A DNA stretch of 64,000 bases from Nocardioides sp. TRM66260-LWL (GTDB taxonomy: Bacteria; Actinomycetota; Actinomycetes; Propionibacteriales; Nocardioidaceae). Where the stretch lies: assembly GCF_020075545.1 (NCBI RefSeq), contig NZ_JAIQZK010000008.1, forward strand, positions 62,001 to 126,000, given 5' to 3'. The position numbers and the translations under genes are program-made. Every line of letters begins with the position of its first letter. Position 1 is the stretch's first letter. This document shows, piece by piece, positions 35,435 to 44,173 of the stretch. Below the pieces are notes generated by a model. The model had not been told where the DNA came from, did not search any database, and saw only the letters and a program-made list of their open reading frames with translations.

Positions 35435-37075
35435 GTGTCCGACCCGCTCTTCCGCGCGGCCGGCGAGCTGCGGGCCGACTACGAGGCGGTCGACTGGGCC
35501 GCCTCCCCGCTCGGCCCGCCGGCGGCGTGGTCGACCACGCTGCGCACCACCGTCGCGCTCATGCTGCGCATCCGCTTCCCGATCACGCTGATCTGGGGGC
35601 CCGACGAGGTGCTGCTCTACAACGAGGCGTACGTCGGTCTGATCGGCGACAAGCACCCCGCCGCACTCGGACGCACGGTGCTCGAGATCTTCCCCGAGGC
35701 CTACGACCAGCTCGAGCCGCTCATCCACACGGTGCGCGACACCGGCCAGGCCGTCCTCCTGGACGACTCGCTGGTGCCGCTCGTCCGGCACGGCTTCCTC
35801 GAGGAGTGCCGCTTCACCTTCGCCTACTCGCCGGTCGTCGGCCCCGACGGCGTCGAGGGCATCATCGACGTCGTCGTCGAGACCACCCCGCGGGCCCTGA
35901 GCCAGCGGCGGCTCGCGCTGGTCACCCGCCTCGGCGACGCCGTGGCGAGCGCCCGCGAGCCCCAGGAGGTGCTCGTCGAGGCGCTCCACGTGCTGCGCGA
36001 CAGCCCGGACGACCTGGTGGCCGCCGACGTGCGTCCCGCCGCCGATCCCGGGCTGGTCGACCCCCGCCTGCCGATCGCGCCCTCGGCCCCGCTCGGCCAC
36101 CGCGACCTGCTGGTCGACGAGCGGGCCGACGGCGCCGTCGTCTGGCTCGCGCTCACGCCCGGCGCCGACCTCGCCGAGGCGGCCGTGCACGCCGAGGCCG
36201 TCGACCGTCCCGACCTGGTCGTGCGGCCCAGCCCGATGCTGGTGCTCGACGAGGAGCACGAGGAGTTCCTGCGGCTGGTGGCCGCGACGATCGGCGGCGC
36301 GCTGGACCGTGTCGAGACGATCTCGCGCGAGCGGCGCACCGCGGCGGCCGAGCGGGCGCTCTCGCGCACCCTCCAGCTCAGCCTGCTGACGATGCCGTCC
36401 TTCGACCTGCCGGGCCTCGACCTCGCGGTGCGCTACCAGCCGGCCGAGGACGTCGCGCAGGTCGGCGGCGACTGGCACGACTCCTTCCGGCTGGCCGACG
36501 GCGACCTCATGCTCGCGGTCGGCGACGTCGCCGGCCACGACAGCCGGGCGGCCGCCGGCATGGCCCAGCTGCGCAACCTGCTGCGCGGCATCGCCTGCAC
36601 CACCGACGGCCCGCCGTCGGTGGTGCTCGAGCGGCTCGACCGGACGCTCGCGACGCTGGCGGTGCCGGCGGTCGCCACCGCGATTCTGGCGCGGGTCGGC
36701 GAGGTCTCCGGAGGGCGCTGCCTGACCTGGTCGAACGCCGGCCACCCGCCGCCGTTCCTCGTCGACGCGCACGGCCGCGTCCGGCTCCTCGACTCCGAGC
36801 CCGAGCCGCTGCTGGGCGTGGCGCCCGGCATCGAGCGCAGCTGCCACGACGTCGCGCTGACGCCCGGCAGCGTCCTGCTGATGTTCACCGACGGCCTGGT
36901 CGAGCGGCGGGGCGAGCCCTTCGACGCCGGCATGGAGTGGCTGCGCCGCTGGCTGGAGCTGCGCGCGGCGATCGGCCCGCTCGACGACCTCGAGGCGCTC
37001 GTCGACGAGCTGCTCGCCGAGGTCGTGGGGCACAGCGACGACGACGTGGCGCTGGTCGCGGTGCGGGTGGTCTGA
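35435..37075 (+). CDS. PAS-domain PP2C/SpoIIE-type serine phosphatase
   Basis: This 546-residue protein has a PAS-like sensory domain (about 15-150: PITLIWGPDEVLLYNEAYVGLIGDKHPAALGRTVLEIFPEAY). A variable, degenerate GAF-like region (about 160-290) and a C-terminal SpoIIE phosphatase domain (about 320-546) follow. The last contains QVGGDWHDSF, the metal-binding GDVAGHDSRAA, WSNAGHPPPFLVD and LMFTDGLVERR. Such phosphatases act on anti-anti-sigma factors in partner-switching stress pathways. No anti-sigma kinase or STAS gene is adjacent, so the target lies elsewhere. The GTG start is fixed by a TAGCGT hexamer six bases upstream, with no Shine-Dalgarno sequence. Confidence 0.88.
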   Translation: MSDPLFRAAGELRADYEAVDWAASPLGPPAAWSTTLRTTVALMLRIRFPITLIWGPDEVLLYNEAYVGLIGDKHPAALGRTVLEIFPEAYDQLEPLIHTVRDTGQAVLLDDSLVPLVRHGFLEECRFTFAYSPVVGPDGVEGIIDVVVETTPRALSQRRLALVTRLGDAVASAREPQEVLVEALHVLRDSPDDLVAADVRPAADPGLVDPRLPIAPSAPLGHRDLLVDERADGAVVWLALTPGADLAEAAVHAEAVDRPDLVVRPSPMLVLDEEHEEFLRLVAATIGGALDRVETISRERRTAAAERALSRTLQLSLLTMPSFDLPGLDLAVRYQPAEDVAQVGGDWHDSFRLADGDLMLAVGDVAGHDSRAAAGMAQLRNLLRGIACTTDGPPSVVLERLDRTLATLAVPAVATAILARVGEVSGGRCLTWSNAGHPPPFLVDAHGRVRLLDSEPEPLLGVAPGIERSCHDVALTPGSVLLMFTDGLVERRGEPFDAGMEWLRRWLELRAAIGPLDDLEALVDELLAEVVGHSDDDVALVAVRVV

Positions 37076-37106
37076 GCCCGGCCGCGGCGCGCGGGGTCGT
37101 CGGCGC

Positions 37107-37706
37107 TCAGAGCAGATCGGGGGCGGCGGCCAGCAGCGGCAGCGCCCGGCGCCACCGCTCGACGATCGCCGGGGTGCCCGCGCGCTCCTCGAGCAGCCCG
37201 GCGAGCCGGGATCCGGTGAGCAGGTCGATGCTGAACTGCACGAGGGTCGGGACGCGGGGGTCGGCGTCGCCGACCAGGGCGGTGACGCTGCGGTGCACCG
37301 TGCCGAAGAGCCGCTCCTGGACGGGCACCAGCGCGGCCCGCAGCTCGGCGTCGGTGCGGGCGGCGACCCAGAGCTCGAGCGCCGCGCTGAAGGCCGGGCT
37401 GCGCAGGTCGTCCCAGACGAGGTCGACCAGGGCGTCCCAGTCGGCGGGCCCGGCCGACCCGCTCGGCGCGGCGGCGAGCACGGCGAGCCGGCGTCCGGCG
37501 ATGTCGTCGAGCACGCCGAGCATGAGCGCGGTGCGGGTCGGGAAGTGGTGCAGCAGCGTGCCCCGGGCGACGCCGGCGCGCTGCTGGACGGCGCCGAGCG
37601 TCGTGGCCGCGTACCCGCCGTCGAGCAGGCAGGCGAAGGCGGCGTCGACCAGGCGGGCGCGGGTGGAGGCCGAGCGCTCCTGCTGGGTGCGTCGGGGGGC
37701 GGCCAC
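37107..37706 (-). CDS. TetR-family regulator divergent from the thiolase-crotonase fusion gene
   Basis: This 199-residue TetR protein has an HTH at about 15-60 (RARLVDAAFACLLDGGYAATTLGAVQQRAGVARGTLLHHFPTRTALMLGVL) and a helical effector domain. The GTG at 37706 follows a TACCGT hexamer (37718-37713) by six bases, indicating a leaderless message. It is separated by 110 bases from the divergent fusion gene at 37817. A palindrome centred on TCCGATCGGA lies between, so this is probably the local repressor of the lipid-type operon. Confidence 0.87.
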   Translation of the reverse strand: MAAPRRTQQERSASTRARLVDAAFACLLDGGYAATTLGAVQQRAGVARGTLLHHFPTRTALMLGVLDDIAGRRLAVLAAAPSGSAGPADWDALVDLVWDDLRSPAFSAALELWVAARTDAELRAALVPVQERLFGTVHRSVTALVGDADPRVPTLVQFSIDLLTGSRLAGLLEERAGTPAIVERWRRALPLLAAAPDLL

Positions 37707-37712
37707 GGGCTC

Positions 37713-37718
37713 ACGGTA
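37713..37718 (-). promoter_or_regulatory. -10 hexamer of a leaderless promoter (TetR gene)
   Basis: TACCGT on the minus strand ends six bases before the GTG at 37706. Confidence 0.4.
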
Positions 37719-37778
37719 GTGGCCGACCAGCGGATGGGACGGGCTTGCCCCGCGTCCTGCGGCACCGCAGACTACAAA

Positions 37779-37796
37779 ACAGTCCGATCGGACGGT
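37779..37796. promoter_or_regulatory. TetR-type operator between divergent genes
   Basis: An 18-base inverted repeat, AC-n-GTCCGATCGGAC-n-GT, has a perfect 12-base core (37782-37793) and lies 21 bases before the ATG of the fusion gene. Its position between tetR and its neighbour makes it the likely TetR site. Confidence 0.55.
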
Positions 37797-37816
37797 ATGT
37801 CGCTGAGAGGTGCCCC

Positions 37817-40800
37817 ATGACCCGTGATCGCTCCCCGCTCGACCGCCTCGCGCGCACGGTCCGCAGCCTGCCCGCGCAGGCCCGCGTGCTCGCGCCGGTG
37901 CTCGCGACGACCGCGCGGCTGGCCGTCGAGAGCCGGCTGCCGGCCGCGCTCGGCGGCGGGTCCACCGAGTCCGACGTCCCGCTCGAGGGCGCACCCGCCC
38001 TGCCTGCGCCGGCCGGCGTCGAGGGCTACGCCCGGCAGGTGAGCGCGCAGCGGCTCGTCCCGGCGCCTCCGGAGGCGGTCGCGGAGCTGCTCGCCGACCT
38101 CGAGCAGCGGCACGCCTGGCTGACCCTGCACGTCGGCTGGCGCGGCGAGCGTCCGGCGCGGCTGGACGCCGAGGCGGTCGGCGCCGAGCTGGTGGAGCAG
38201 ATCCGGCTCATGGACATCCCCGCCCAGGCCCGCTGGCGGGTCGAGGCCGCCGGCCCCGACGGCTTCGCCCTGCGCGGCACCGGGCCGATGGGCATCACCG
38301 TCGGGCTGTGGGCGAGCCTCGCCGCCGCCGGCCCGGCGGGCACGGTGGTCCGGCTCGACGGCGCGCTGGACGGCCCGCCGGTCAAGGGGCCGGTCGGTCT
38401 CACGGCGGTGCGCAGCGTCGAGGTGGCGCTCGGGGAGTCGCTCGCCGCGCTCGCCGAGCTGCTCGACGCCGACGGCGTCGCGCGGCTGCGGGTGTCGGAC
38501 GAGCCGGTGCTCCACGTGCGCACGGGCCGCCTGCTCGACCCGCGCACCCCGGTCGTGGTCGGGGTCGGCCAGGTGACCCAGCGCCAACCCGACCCGGACG
38601 CCGACCCGGTCGCGCTGGCGGTGCGCGCGCTGCGGGCGGCCGCCGCCGACGCGACCGCCGCCCTCGGCGCCGAGGCGCTGCTCGCCTCGGCCGACCTCGT
38701 CTACGCCGTGCCCAGCGCGTCCTGGACCTACGGCGACCAGGCCGGCCTGGTCGCGGCCGCGGTGGGGGCCGACGCCGCGGCCACCGTCCAGACCTCGCCC
38801 TACGGCGGCGACGGCGCCCAGCTCGCGCTCAACGACGCAGCCCAGCAGGTCGTCGACGGCGCCGCCCACGTGGTGCTGGTGTCGGGCGCCGAGGCCGGCG
38901 CCACGGTCTCGGCGCTCCAGCGGGACGGCCGCCAGCCCGACTGGACCCGCCAGCCGGACGACGCCGCGCCCGGCCGCGTCATCGGCGTCGACCGGCCGGC
39001 CAACCACGAGGCGGAGACCGCCGTCGGCCTCGGCGCCCCGATCTACGTCTACGCGCTCCTGGAGTCGGCGCTCGAGGGCGCCGCGGGCGACGCCGGGGTG
39101 GCGCCGGCCGAGCACCGGGCCGCGATCGCCGACCTGTGGGCGCGCTTCTCGCAGGTGGCCGCCGGCAACCCCCACGCCTGGGACCCCACCGCCCGCTCGG
39201 CCGCCGAGATCGGCACGCCCACGCCCGAGAACCGCGCCGTCAGCGGCCTCTACACGAAGCTGATGTGCGCCAACTTCACCGTCGACCTCGGCGCCGGCGT
39301 CGTCGTCATGTCGGCGGCCGCCGCGCAGGCCGCCGGCGTCCCGCAGGAGCGCTGGGTGTTCCTGCACGCCGGCGCCTCCGCCACCGACGAGTGGTTCGTC
39401 GCCGAGCGCGCCGACCTCGCCGCGTCCCCCGCGATCGCCGCGATCGGCGCGGCCGCGCTCGAGCACGCCGGCGTCACCGCCGCCGACCTCGGGCCGGTCG
39501 ACCTCTACTCCTGCTTCCCGGCGGCGGTGCAGCTCGGGGCGCAGGCGCTCGGCCTGCCCTGGCAGGACCCGGCCCGTCCGCTCACGGTCACCGGCGGGCT
39601 CACCTTCGCCGGCGGGCCGGGCAACGACTACGGCACGCACGCGGTGGCCACGCTCGTCCCGCTGCTGCGGGAGCGACCCGACGAGATCGGGCTCTCCTCC
39701 TCGCTGGGCTGGTACGCCACCAAGCACGCGCTCGGCCTCTACTCCGCCACCCCGCCCGAGCGCCCGTTCGCGCACCTCAAGCCGGTCGTCGAGCGGCCCC
39801 CGGCGCGGCCGGTGCGCACCGAGCTCGAGGGCACCGGCGTCGTCGAGGCGCTCACGGTGCCGTACCGGCGCGACGGCTCCGCCGAGGGCGTCGTGCTGAG
39901 CGTGCTCACCGACGACGGCGCCCGCGTCCTGCTGCGCTCGGAGCACCCGGACGACGTGGCGCTCGCCGAGGCCGACGGGCTCCAGCGCCGCACGATCCGC
40001 TGGGAGCAGGGTCGGCCGGTGGTGGTCGACGAGACGCGTGCGCCGTTGCCCGAGCCGCCGCCCGCGCCGGTGCGCACCGAGCGTCACGGCCCCCGCGGCG
40101 AGGTGCTCGTCGTGACGCTCGACCGGCCGCACGTCCGCAACGCGGTCGACCGTCCGACCGCGCTGGCACTGGAGCGCGCGATCGACGACGCCGAGGCCGA
40201 CGCCTCGGTGCGCGCGATCGTCCTGACGGGGGCCGGCGGCACCTTCTGCGCAGGGATGGACCTCGCCGGCGCCCACCGCGGCGAGATCCCCGTGACCGAC
40301 CGACGCGGGCCGCTCGGACTGACCGCCGAGCCGCCGACGAAGCCCACGATCGCCGCCGTCGAGGGGCCCGCGCTGGCCGGAGGGTTCGAGCTCGCGCTCT
40401 GCGCCGACCTCGTCGTCGCGGCCGAGGACGCCGTCTTCGGGCTCCCCGAGGCCAAGCGCGGGCTGCTCGCCGCGGCCGGCGGGCTGTGGCGCACCGCGGT
40501 GCGGCTGCCCCGGCCGATCGCCCTGGAGCTCGCGCTGGTGGCCGACCCGCTGCCGGCCGCGCGGCTCGCCGAGCTCGGGCTGGTCAACCGGCTCGTGCCC
40601 GCGGGCACGGCGCTGGACGTCGCGCTCGACCTCGCGCTGCGGATCGCCGCGAACGCCCCCCTCTCGGTGAGCGTCGGCAAGCGGATCGTCGACGAGGCCC
40701 CCGGGTGGAGCGCCGAGGAGGGGTTCCAGCGGCAGAGCGAGCTGGCCTCCCCGGTGGTGCTGAGCGACGACGCGCGGGAAGGCGTCGCCGCCTTCGCCGA

Positions 40801-40831
40801 GAAGCGCGACCCGGTCTGGCGGGGACGGTGA
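37817..40831 (+). CDS. three-part fusion: SRPBCC-like domain, thiolase-like domain, enoyl-CoA hydratase
   Basis: This 1,004-residue protein joins three normally separate modules. Residues about 70-225 look like an SRPBCC (polyketide-cyclase/lipid-binding) fold. Residues about 243-740 match the atypical mycobacterial 'acetyl-CoA acetyltransferase' group: RTPVVVGVGQVTQR, SPYGGDGAQLALN in place of the usual nucleophile-Cys loop, Cys566 in LYSCFPAAVQ, GGPGNDYGTHAV with His607, and a C-terminal OB-like part. Residues about 755-1004 are a crotonase with oxyanion segments GTFCAGMDL and ALAGGFELAL and both catalytic glutamates (Glu858, Glu878). It probably binds a large acyl-CoA and hydrates or cleaves it. 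It overlaps the ligase gene by GTGA, is probably under TetR control, and starts at the ATG at 37817. Confidence 0.85.
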   Translation: MTRDRSPLDRLARTVRSLPAQARVLAPVLATTARLAVESRLPAALGGGSTESDVPLEGAPALPAPAGVEGYARQVSAQRLVPAPPEAVAELLADLEQRHAWLTLHVGWRGERPARLDAEAVGAELVEQIRLMDIPAQARWRVEAAGPDGFALRGTGPMGITVGLWASLAAAGPAGTVVRLDGALDGPPVKGPVGLTAVRSVEVALGESLAALAELLDADGVARLRVSDEPVLHVRTGRLLDPRTPVVVGVGQVTQRQPDPDADPVALAVRALRAAAADATAALGAEALLASADLVYAVPSASWTYGDQAGLVAAAVGADAAATVQTSPYGGDGAQLALNDAAQQVVDGAAHVVLVSGAEAGATVSALQRDGRQPDWTRQPDDAAPGRVIGVDRPANHEAETAVGLGAPIYVYALLESALEGAAGDAGVAPAEHRAAIADLWARFSQVAAGNPHAWDPTARSAAEIGTPTPENRAVSGLYTKLMCANFTVDLGAGVVVMSAAAAQAAGVPQERWVFLHAGASATDEWFVAERADLAASPAIAAIGAAALEHAGVTAADLGPVDLYSCFPAAVQLGAQALGLPWQDPARPLTVTGGLTFAGGPGNDYGTHAVATLVPLLRERPDEIGLSSSLGWYATKHALGLYSATPPERPFAHLKPVVERPPARPVRTELEGTGVVEALTVPYRRDGSAEGVVLSVLTDDGARVLLRSEHPDDVALAEADGLQRRTIRWEQGRPVVVDETRAPLPEPPPAPVRTERHGPRGEVLVVTLDRPHVRNAVDRPTALALERAIDDAEADASVRAIVLTGAGGTFCAGMDLAGAHRGEIPVTDRRGPLGLTAEPPTKPTIAAVEGPALAGGFELALCADLVVAAEDAVFGLPEAKRGLLAAAGGLWRTAVRLPRPIALELALVADPLPAARLAELGLVNRLVPAGTALDVALDLALRIAANAPLSVSVGKRIVDEAPGWSAEEGFQRQSELASPVVLSDDAREGVAAFAEKRDPVWRGR

Positions 40832-42501
40832 GCGCCCCCGGCGCGGCGCGCGTCCGGGAGGCGGCGCTCGACCTGCGCGGCTCCGCGGCGGCGGCCGCCG
40901 TGCTGGTGCGCGAGCGGCTCGTCGAGCCGACCCGTCCGCTCGACACGCTGCGGACCGCCCGCGACACCGAGCGTCTCGGGCCCGTGGCCGCGGTCGTGCG
41001 GCGCGGCGCACGACGCCATCCCGACGCCGTCGCGCTCCTCGACGACGACGGCGAGCTGACCTACGGCGCCCTGGACGCGGCGTCCGAGGCGCTCGCGCAG
41101 GAGCTGCTGGCGGTGCTGCCCGAGGACCGTCCGCTCGGGGCGCCGTCGGTCGTCGGCCTGCTGGCCCGCGACCACCGTGGCGCGGTGGTCGCCCTGGGCG
41201 CGGCGGGGCTGGTCGGACTCCGCGTGGTGCTGCTCAACACCGGCTCCGCGGCGCCGCAGCTGGCCGCCGTGCTCGAGCGCGAGGGCGTGGCGCTGGTGCT
41301 GCACGACGAGGGCTCCGCCTCCGTCGTCGCCGAGGCGCTCGGGTCGTCCCCCGCACCGCGGCCGGGCGCGCTGCTGCTCGACGGCGCCGAGGGCTTCCTC
41401 GCCCGGGCGGCGGCCGACCCTCGCCGGCAGCGCTCGCCCCTGCCGCTCCCGCGTCGCTCCGGCGGGCTGGTGGTGATGACCAGCGGCACCACCGGGGTGC
41501 CCAAGGGCGCGCCCCGCGGACGCGTCTCGCCGCTGCAGAGCGCGCAGGTACTCGACCGGCTGCCGTTCCCCCGCGGCGGGACGGTCGTCATGGCCGCCCC
41601 GGTCTTCCACGGCACCGGGCTCTCCCAGCTCGTGCTGGCCCTGGCCGCGGGCTGCCGGGTGGTGCTGGCCCGACGCTTCGACGCCGCCCGCTGCCGCGAC
41701 ACCATCGCCGCCACCCGGGCGGACGCGCTCGTCCTGGTGCCGACGATGCTGCACCGCCTGCTCGCCCTCGACCCCGACCCGGCCGCACTCGCGTCCCTGA
41801 CCCGGGTCTACGCGGCCGGCTCCGTCCTGCCCGCGGACCTGTGCCGGCGCACCCACGCCCTGCTCGGGCCGGTGCTGCACAACATGTACGGCTCCACGGA
41901 GGTGGGCGTCGCCGCGGTGGCGCGTCCCGACGAGCTCGCGCTCGCCCCCGGCTGCGTCGGACGCCCGCCCGCCGGCGCCCGCATTCGCGTGCTGGACGCC
42001 GACCGGCGGCCGGTGGCGCGCGGCGAGCGCGGCACGATCTTCGTGCGCAGCCTGCTCGCCTTCGGCGGGTACACCGACGGCTCCGGCAAGGAGGTCGTCG
42101 ACGGCTACGTCTCCACCGGCGACGTCGGCCACGTCGACGCCCACGGGCTGCTCCACGTCGACGGCCGCGAGGACGACATGATCGTCTCCGGCGGGGAGAA
42201 CGTGATGCCCGGTCGGGTCGAGGCGCTGCTGGCGGCGCACCCGGACGTCGACGAGGCCGTCGTGGTCGGGGTGCCGGACGAGGAGTTCGGGCAGCGGCTG
42301 CGCGCGGTCGTCGTGCCGCGTCCCGGTTCCGCTCCCGACCCCGACGCCCTGCGTGCGCTGGCCCGCGAGCGGCTCGCCCGCCACGAGGTGCCCCGCGAGG
42401 TCTGGATCGTCGACGTGCTCCCGCGCAACGCCACCGGCAAGGTGCTGCGGCGGCTGCTGGTGGCCGCCGCCTCCCCGGCCGACGTCGTCCCGCCGGGCTG
42501 A
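40828..42501 (+). CDS. acyl-CoA synthetase (AMP-binding, FadD-type ligase)
   Basis: This 557-residue ANL-superfamily ligase has the P-loop VVMTSGTTGVPKGAPRG, MYGSTE, the hinge and ATP motif YVSTGDVGHVD, GREDDMIVSGGENV and the catalytic lysine in NATGKVLRRLL. It activates a carboxylic acid to its acyl-CoA through an acyl-adenylate. The GTG at 40828 overlaps the stop of the SRPBCC-thiolase-crotonase gene, so the ligase and that fusion are made together and probably act on the same substrate. The N-terminal 60 residues are unusually long and Arg/Ala-rich. A large inverted repeat follows as terminator. Confidence 0.9.
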   Translation: MSAPGAARVREAALDLRGSAAAAAVLVRERLVEPTRPLDTLRTARDTERLGPVAAVVRRGARRHPDAVALLDDDGELTYGALDAASEALAQELLAVLPEDRPLGAPSVVGLLARDHRGAVVALGAAGLVGLRVVLLNTGSAAPQLAAVLEREGVALVLHDEGSASVVAEALGSSPAPRPGALLLDGAEGFLARAAADPRRQRSPLPLPRRSGGLVVMTSGTTGVPKGAPRGRVSPLQSAQVLDRLPFPRGGTVVMAAPVFHGTGLSQLVLALAAGCRVVLARRFDAARCRDTIAATRADALVLVPTMLHRLLALDPDPAALASLTRVYAAGSVLPADLCRRTHALLGPVLHNMYGSTEVGVAAVARPDELALAPGCVGRPPAGARIRVLDADRRPVARGERGTIFVRSLLAFGGYTDGSGKEVVDGYVSTGDVGHVDAHGLLHVDGREDDMIVSGGENVMPGRVEALLAAHPDVDEAVVVGVPDEEFGQRLRAVVVPRPGSAPDPDALRALARERLARHEVPREVWIVDVLPRNATGKVLRRLLVAAASPADVVPPG

Positions 42502-42526
42502 TCGAGGCGACTGGTCAGGGGAATCT

Positions 42527-42562
42527 GGACGTTGTCAGGGGAAACTTCCCCTGACAACGTCC
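42527..42562. terminator. 17-bp perfect hairpin between convergent genes
   Basis: The left arm GGACGTTGTCAGGGGAA is followed after two bases by its exact complement. It is centred between the ligase stop (42501) and the stop of the minus-strand flavoprotein (42597). Confidence 0.65.
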
Positions 42563-42566
42563 GGTT

Positions 42567-42584
42567 TCCCCGGATATCCGGGGA
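42567..42584. repeat. 18-base perfect palindrome
   Basis: TCCCCGGATATCCGGGGA lies directly beside the 36-base hairpin and just beyond the flavoprotein stop. It has no loop and could be a second terminator element or a protein-binding site. Confidence 0.55.
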
Positions 42585-42596
42585 TTCCTGCGCTGG

Positions 42597-44069
42597 TCAG
42601 CCGACGGCAGCCCCGCGCCGGACGGCGGCGTGCCGCCCGGCGCGTCGGCCGAAGAAGGAGCCCTCGCCGAGCTGGGTGCCGGAGCAGTAGCCGGCGCCGT
42701 CCTGGGCGATGTTGGAGGCGCAGGCGCCGGCGGCGTAGAGGCCCTCGATCACGGTGCCGTCGGGGCGGCGGGCCTGGCCGTCGAGGGTGGTGGCGATGCC
42801 GCCGAGGGTGAACCCGGCGTAGAGGGCCTCGCCGAGGGCGAGGCTGTAGACGCCCCAGGGGCCCTCGGTCTGGGGGGCGAGCCAGTCGGGGTGCTTGCCG
42901 AAGTCGGGGTCCTCGCCGCGGGCGGCGTGCTCGTCGTAGCGCGCCATGGTGGCGACGAGCGACCCGGCGGGCAGATCGAGGGCGGTCTCGATCTCCTCGA
43001 TCGTGTCGAACCCGTCGACGAGCTTGGCCAGCGGCATGCCGCGCTCGCCCATGTGGGCGCTGTCGGCGATGAGGTACGCGGTCGCGTCGCGCTGGTGCAT
43101 GACGTGGTAGGAGGTGCGGGAGTGGTAGGAGTCCTCGGCGACGAACCGCTGCCCGTCCTTGTTGACGATCACCCCCTTGACCAGGCTGGAGGGCGGGTAG
43201 AACGGCGCGGTGATGAACGGCTGGTCCATGTGCTTGAGCTCGGCGCCGGCCGAGGCGCCCAGGCGGATGCCGAGCCCGTCGTCGTAGGTGGAGCCGAGGG
43301 TGAACAGCTTCGACCCCAGTGCCGGGGTGTGGGCGGCGACCATGTCGGCGTTCATGACGAACCCGCCGGCCGCGATCACGACGGCGTCCGCGGCGAGCAC
43401 GCCGGTCTCCTCGAAGCGTCGCCAGGCGACGCCGCGGACCCGCCCCTCGCCGTCGAGGACGAGGTTGGTCGCCCCGGTCTCGTAGCGGACCTCGACGCCG
43501 GCCTCGGCGCAGCGGTCGCGCAGCAGGTCGACGACGATCCGGGCGCCCTCGGTGTCGCCGGGCACGGGGACCTTGTGGCCGCGCGGTGCGGGGCGGGCCA
43601 GATCGCGGTAGGGGTGCACCTTCTCGTTGCCGGTGTACATCAGGCCCTCGGTGCCGGGCTGGATGACCGCCTTGTGCGGGTAGTACGAGCGCTCGAACTC
43701 GAACCCGAGGGCCTCGAGCCACTCGAAGTGCTCGACCGAGCCGTCGCAGTAGGCGCGGATCTTGTCGTGCTCGGGGTCGCGGCTGGTCGCGACGAGGTAG
43801 GCGTACATGTCGTCGGGGGTGTCCTCGTGCCCGGTCGCCCTCTGCACCGCGGTGCCGCCGCCGAGGTAGAAGTGACCGCCGGCCATGCAGGTCGTGCCGC
43901 CGTGCACCGCGGCCCGCTCCAGGATCAGCGTGCGGGCTCCGGCCCGGGCGGCCTCCAGCGCCGCGCAGCCGCCCGCGATCCCGAACCCCACGACGATCAC
44001 GTCGTAGCGCTCGACGTCGGGGGGCAGCGTGTCGGCCGGGACGACGGACGGGATCGTGGTGCCGCTCAT
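42597..44069 (-). CDS. KstD-like FAD-dependent 3-ketosteroid dehydrogenase/reductase family protein
   Basis: This 490-residue FAD_binding_2 flavoprotein has the dinucleotide motif DVIVVGFGIAGGCAALEAARAGARTLILE. GGTTCMAGGHFYLGGGTAVQ, VVIAAGGFVMN and a C-terminal GLYAAGACASNIAQDGAGYCSG follow, the layout shared by 3-ketosteroid-delta1-dehydrogenases and steroid 5-alpha-reductases of this superfamily. It is somewhat shorter than typical KstD (about 510-560). A steroid role is supported by a KstR-type operator covering its promoter. The promoter has TAGATT six bases before the ATG (leaderless). Fumarate-reductase-like activity is the alternative. Confidence 0.8.
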   Translation of the reverse strand: MSGTTIPSVVPADTLPPDVERYDVIVVGFGIAGGCAALEAARAGARTLILERAAVHGGTTCMAGGHFYLGGGTAVQRATGHEDTPDDMYAYLVATSRDPEHDKIRAYCDGSVEHFEWLEALGFEFERSYYPHKAVIQPGTEGLMYTGNEKVHPYRDLARPAPRGHKVPVPGDTEGARIVVDLLRDRCAEAGVEVRYETGATNLVLDGEGRVRGVAWRRFEETGVLAADAVVIAAGGFVMNADMVAAHTPALGSKLFTLGSTYDDGLGIRLGASAGAELKHMDQPFITAPFYPPSSLVKGVIVNKDGQRFVAEDSYHSRTSYHVMHQRDATAYLIADSAHMGERGMPLAKLVDGFDTIEEIETALDLPAGSLVATMARYDEHAARGEDPDFGKHPDWLAPQTEGPWGVYSLALGEALYAGFTLGGIATTLDGQARRPDGTVIEGLYAAGACASNIAQDGAGYCSGTQLGEGSFFGRRAGRHAAVRRGAAVG

Positions 44070-44075
44070 GGCACC

Positions 44076-44093
44076 AATCTAGAACACGTTCCA
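44076..44093 (-). promoter_or_regulatory. leaderless promoter with KstR-type operator
   Basis: The -10 TAGATT (44081-44076, minus strand) ends six bases before the ATG at 44069. TAGAACACGTTCCA (44080-44093) fits the KstR motif TNNAACNNGTTNNA exactly and overlaps the -10, as expected for a repressor site. KstR controls sterol catabolism in mycobacteria and rhodococci. Confidence 0.65.
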
Positions 44094-44173
44094 GTTCTGC
44101 GCGACGGAAGGCCGCGGCGTCCTGCTCGCTAGGCTGAGCCCCCACAGCCGGCCAGCGCCACCCGAGAGGTGAC

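Noticed and set aside
37817..40831. Ordinary biosynthetic thiolase
   Set aside because: The usual Cys-Ala-Ser-Gly nucleophile loop is absent, and extra domains lie at both ends.
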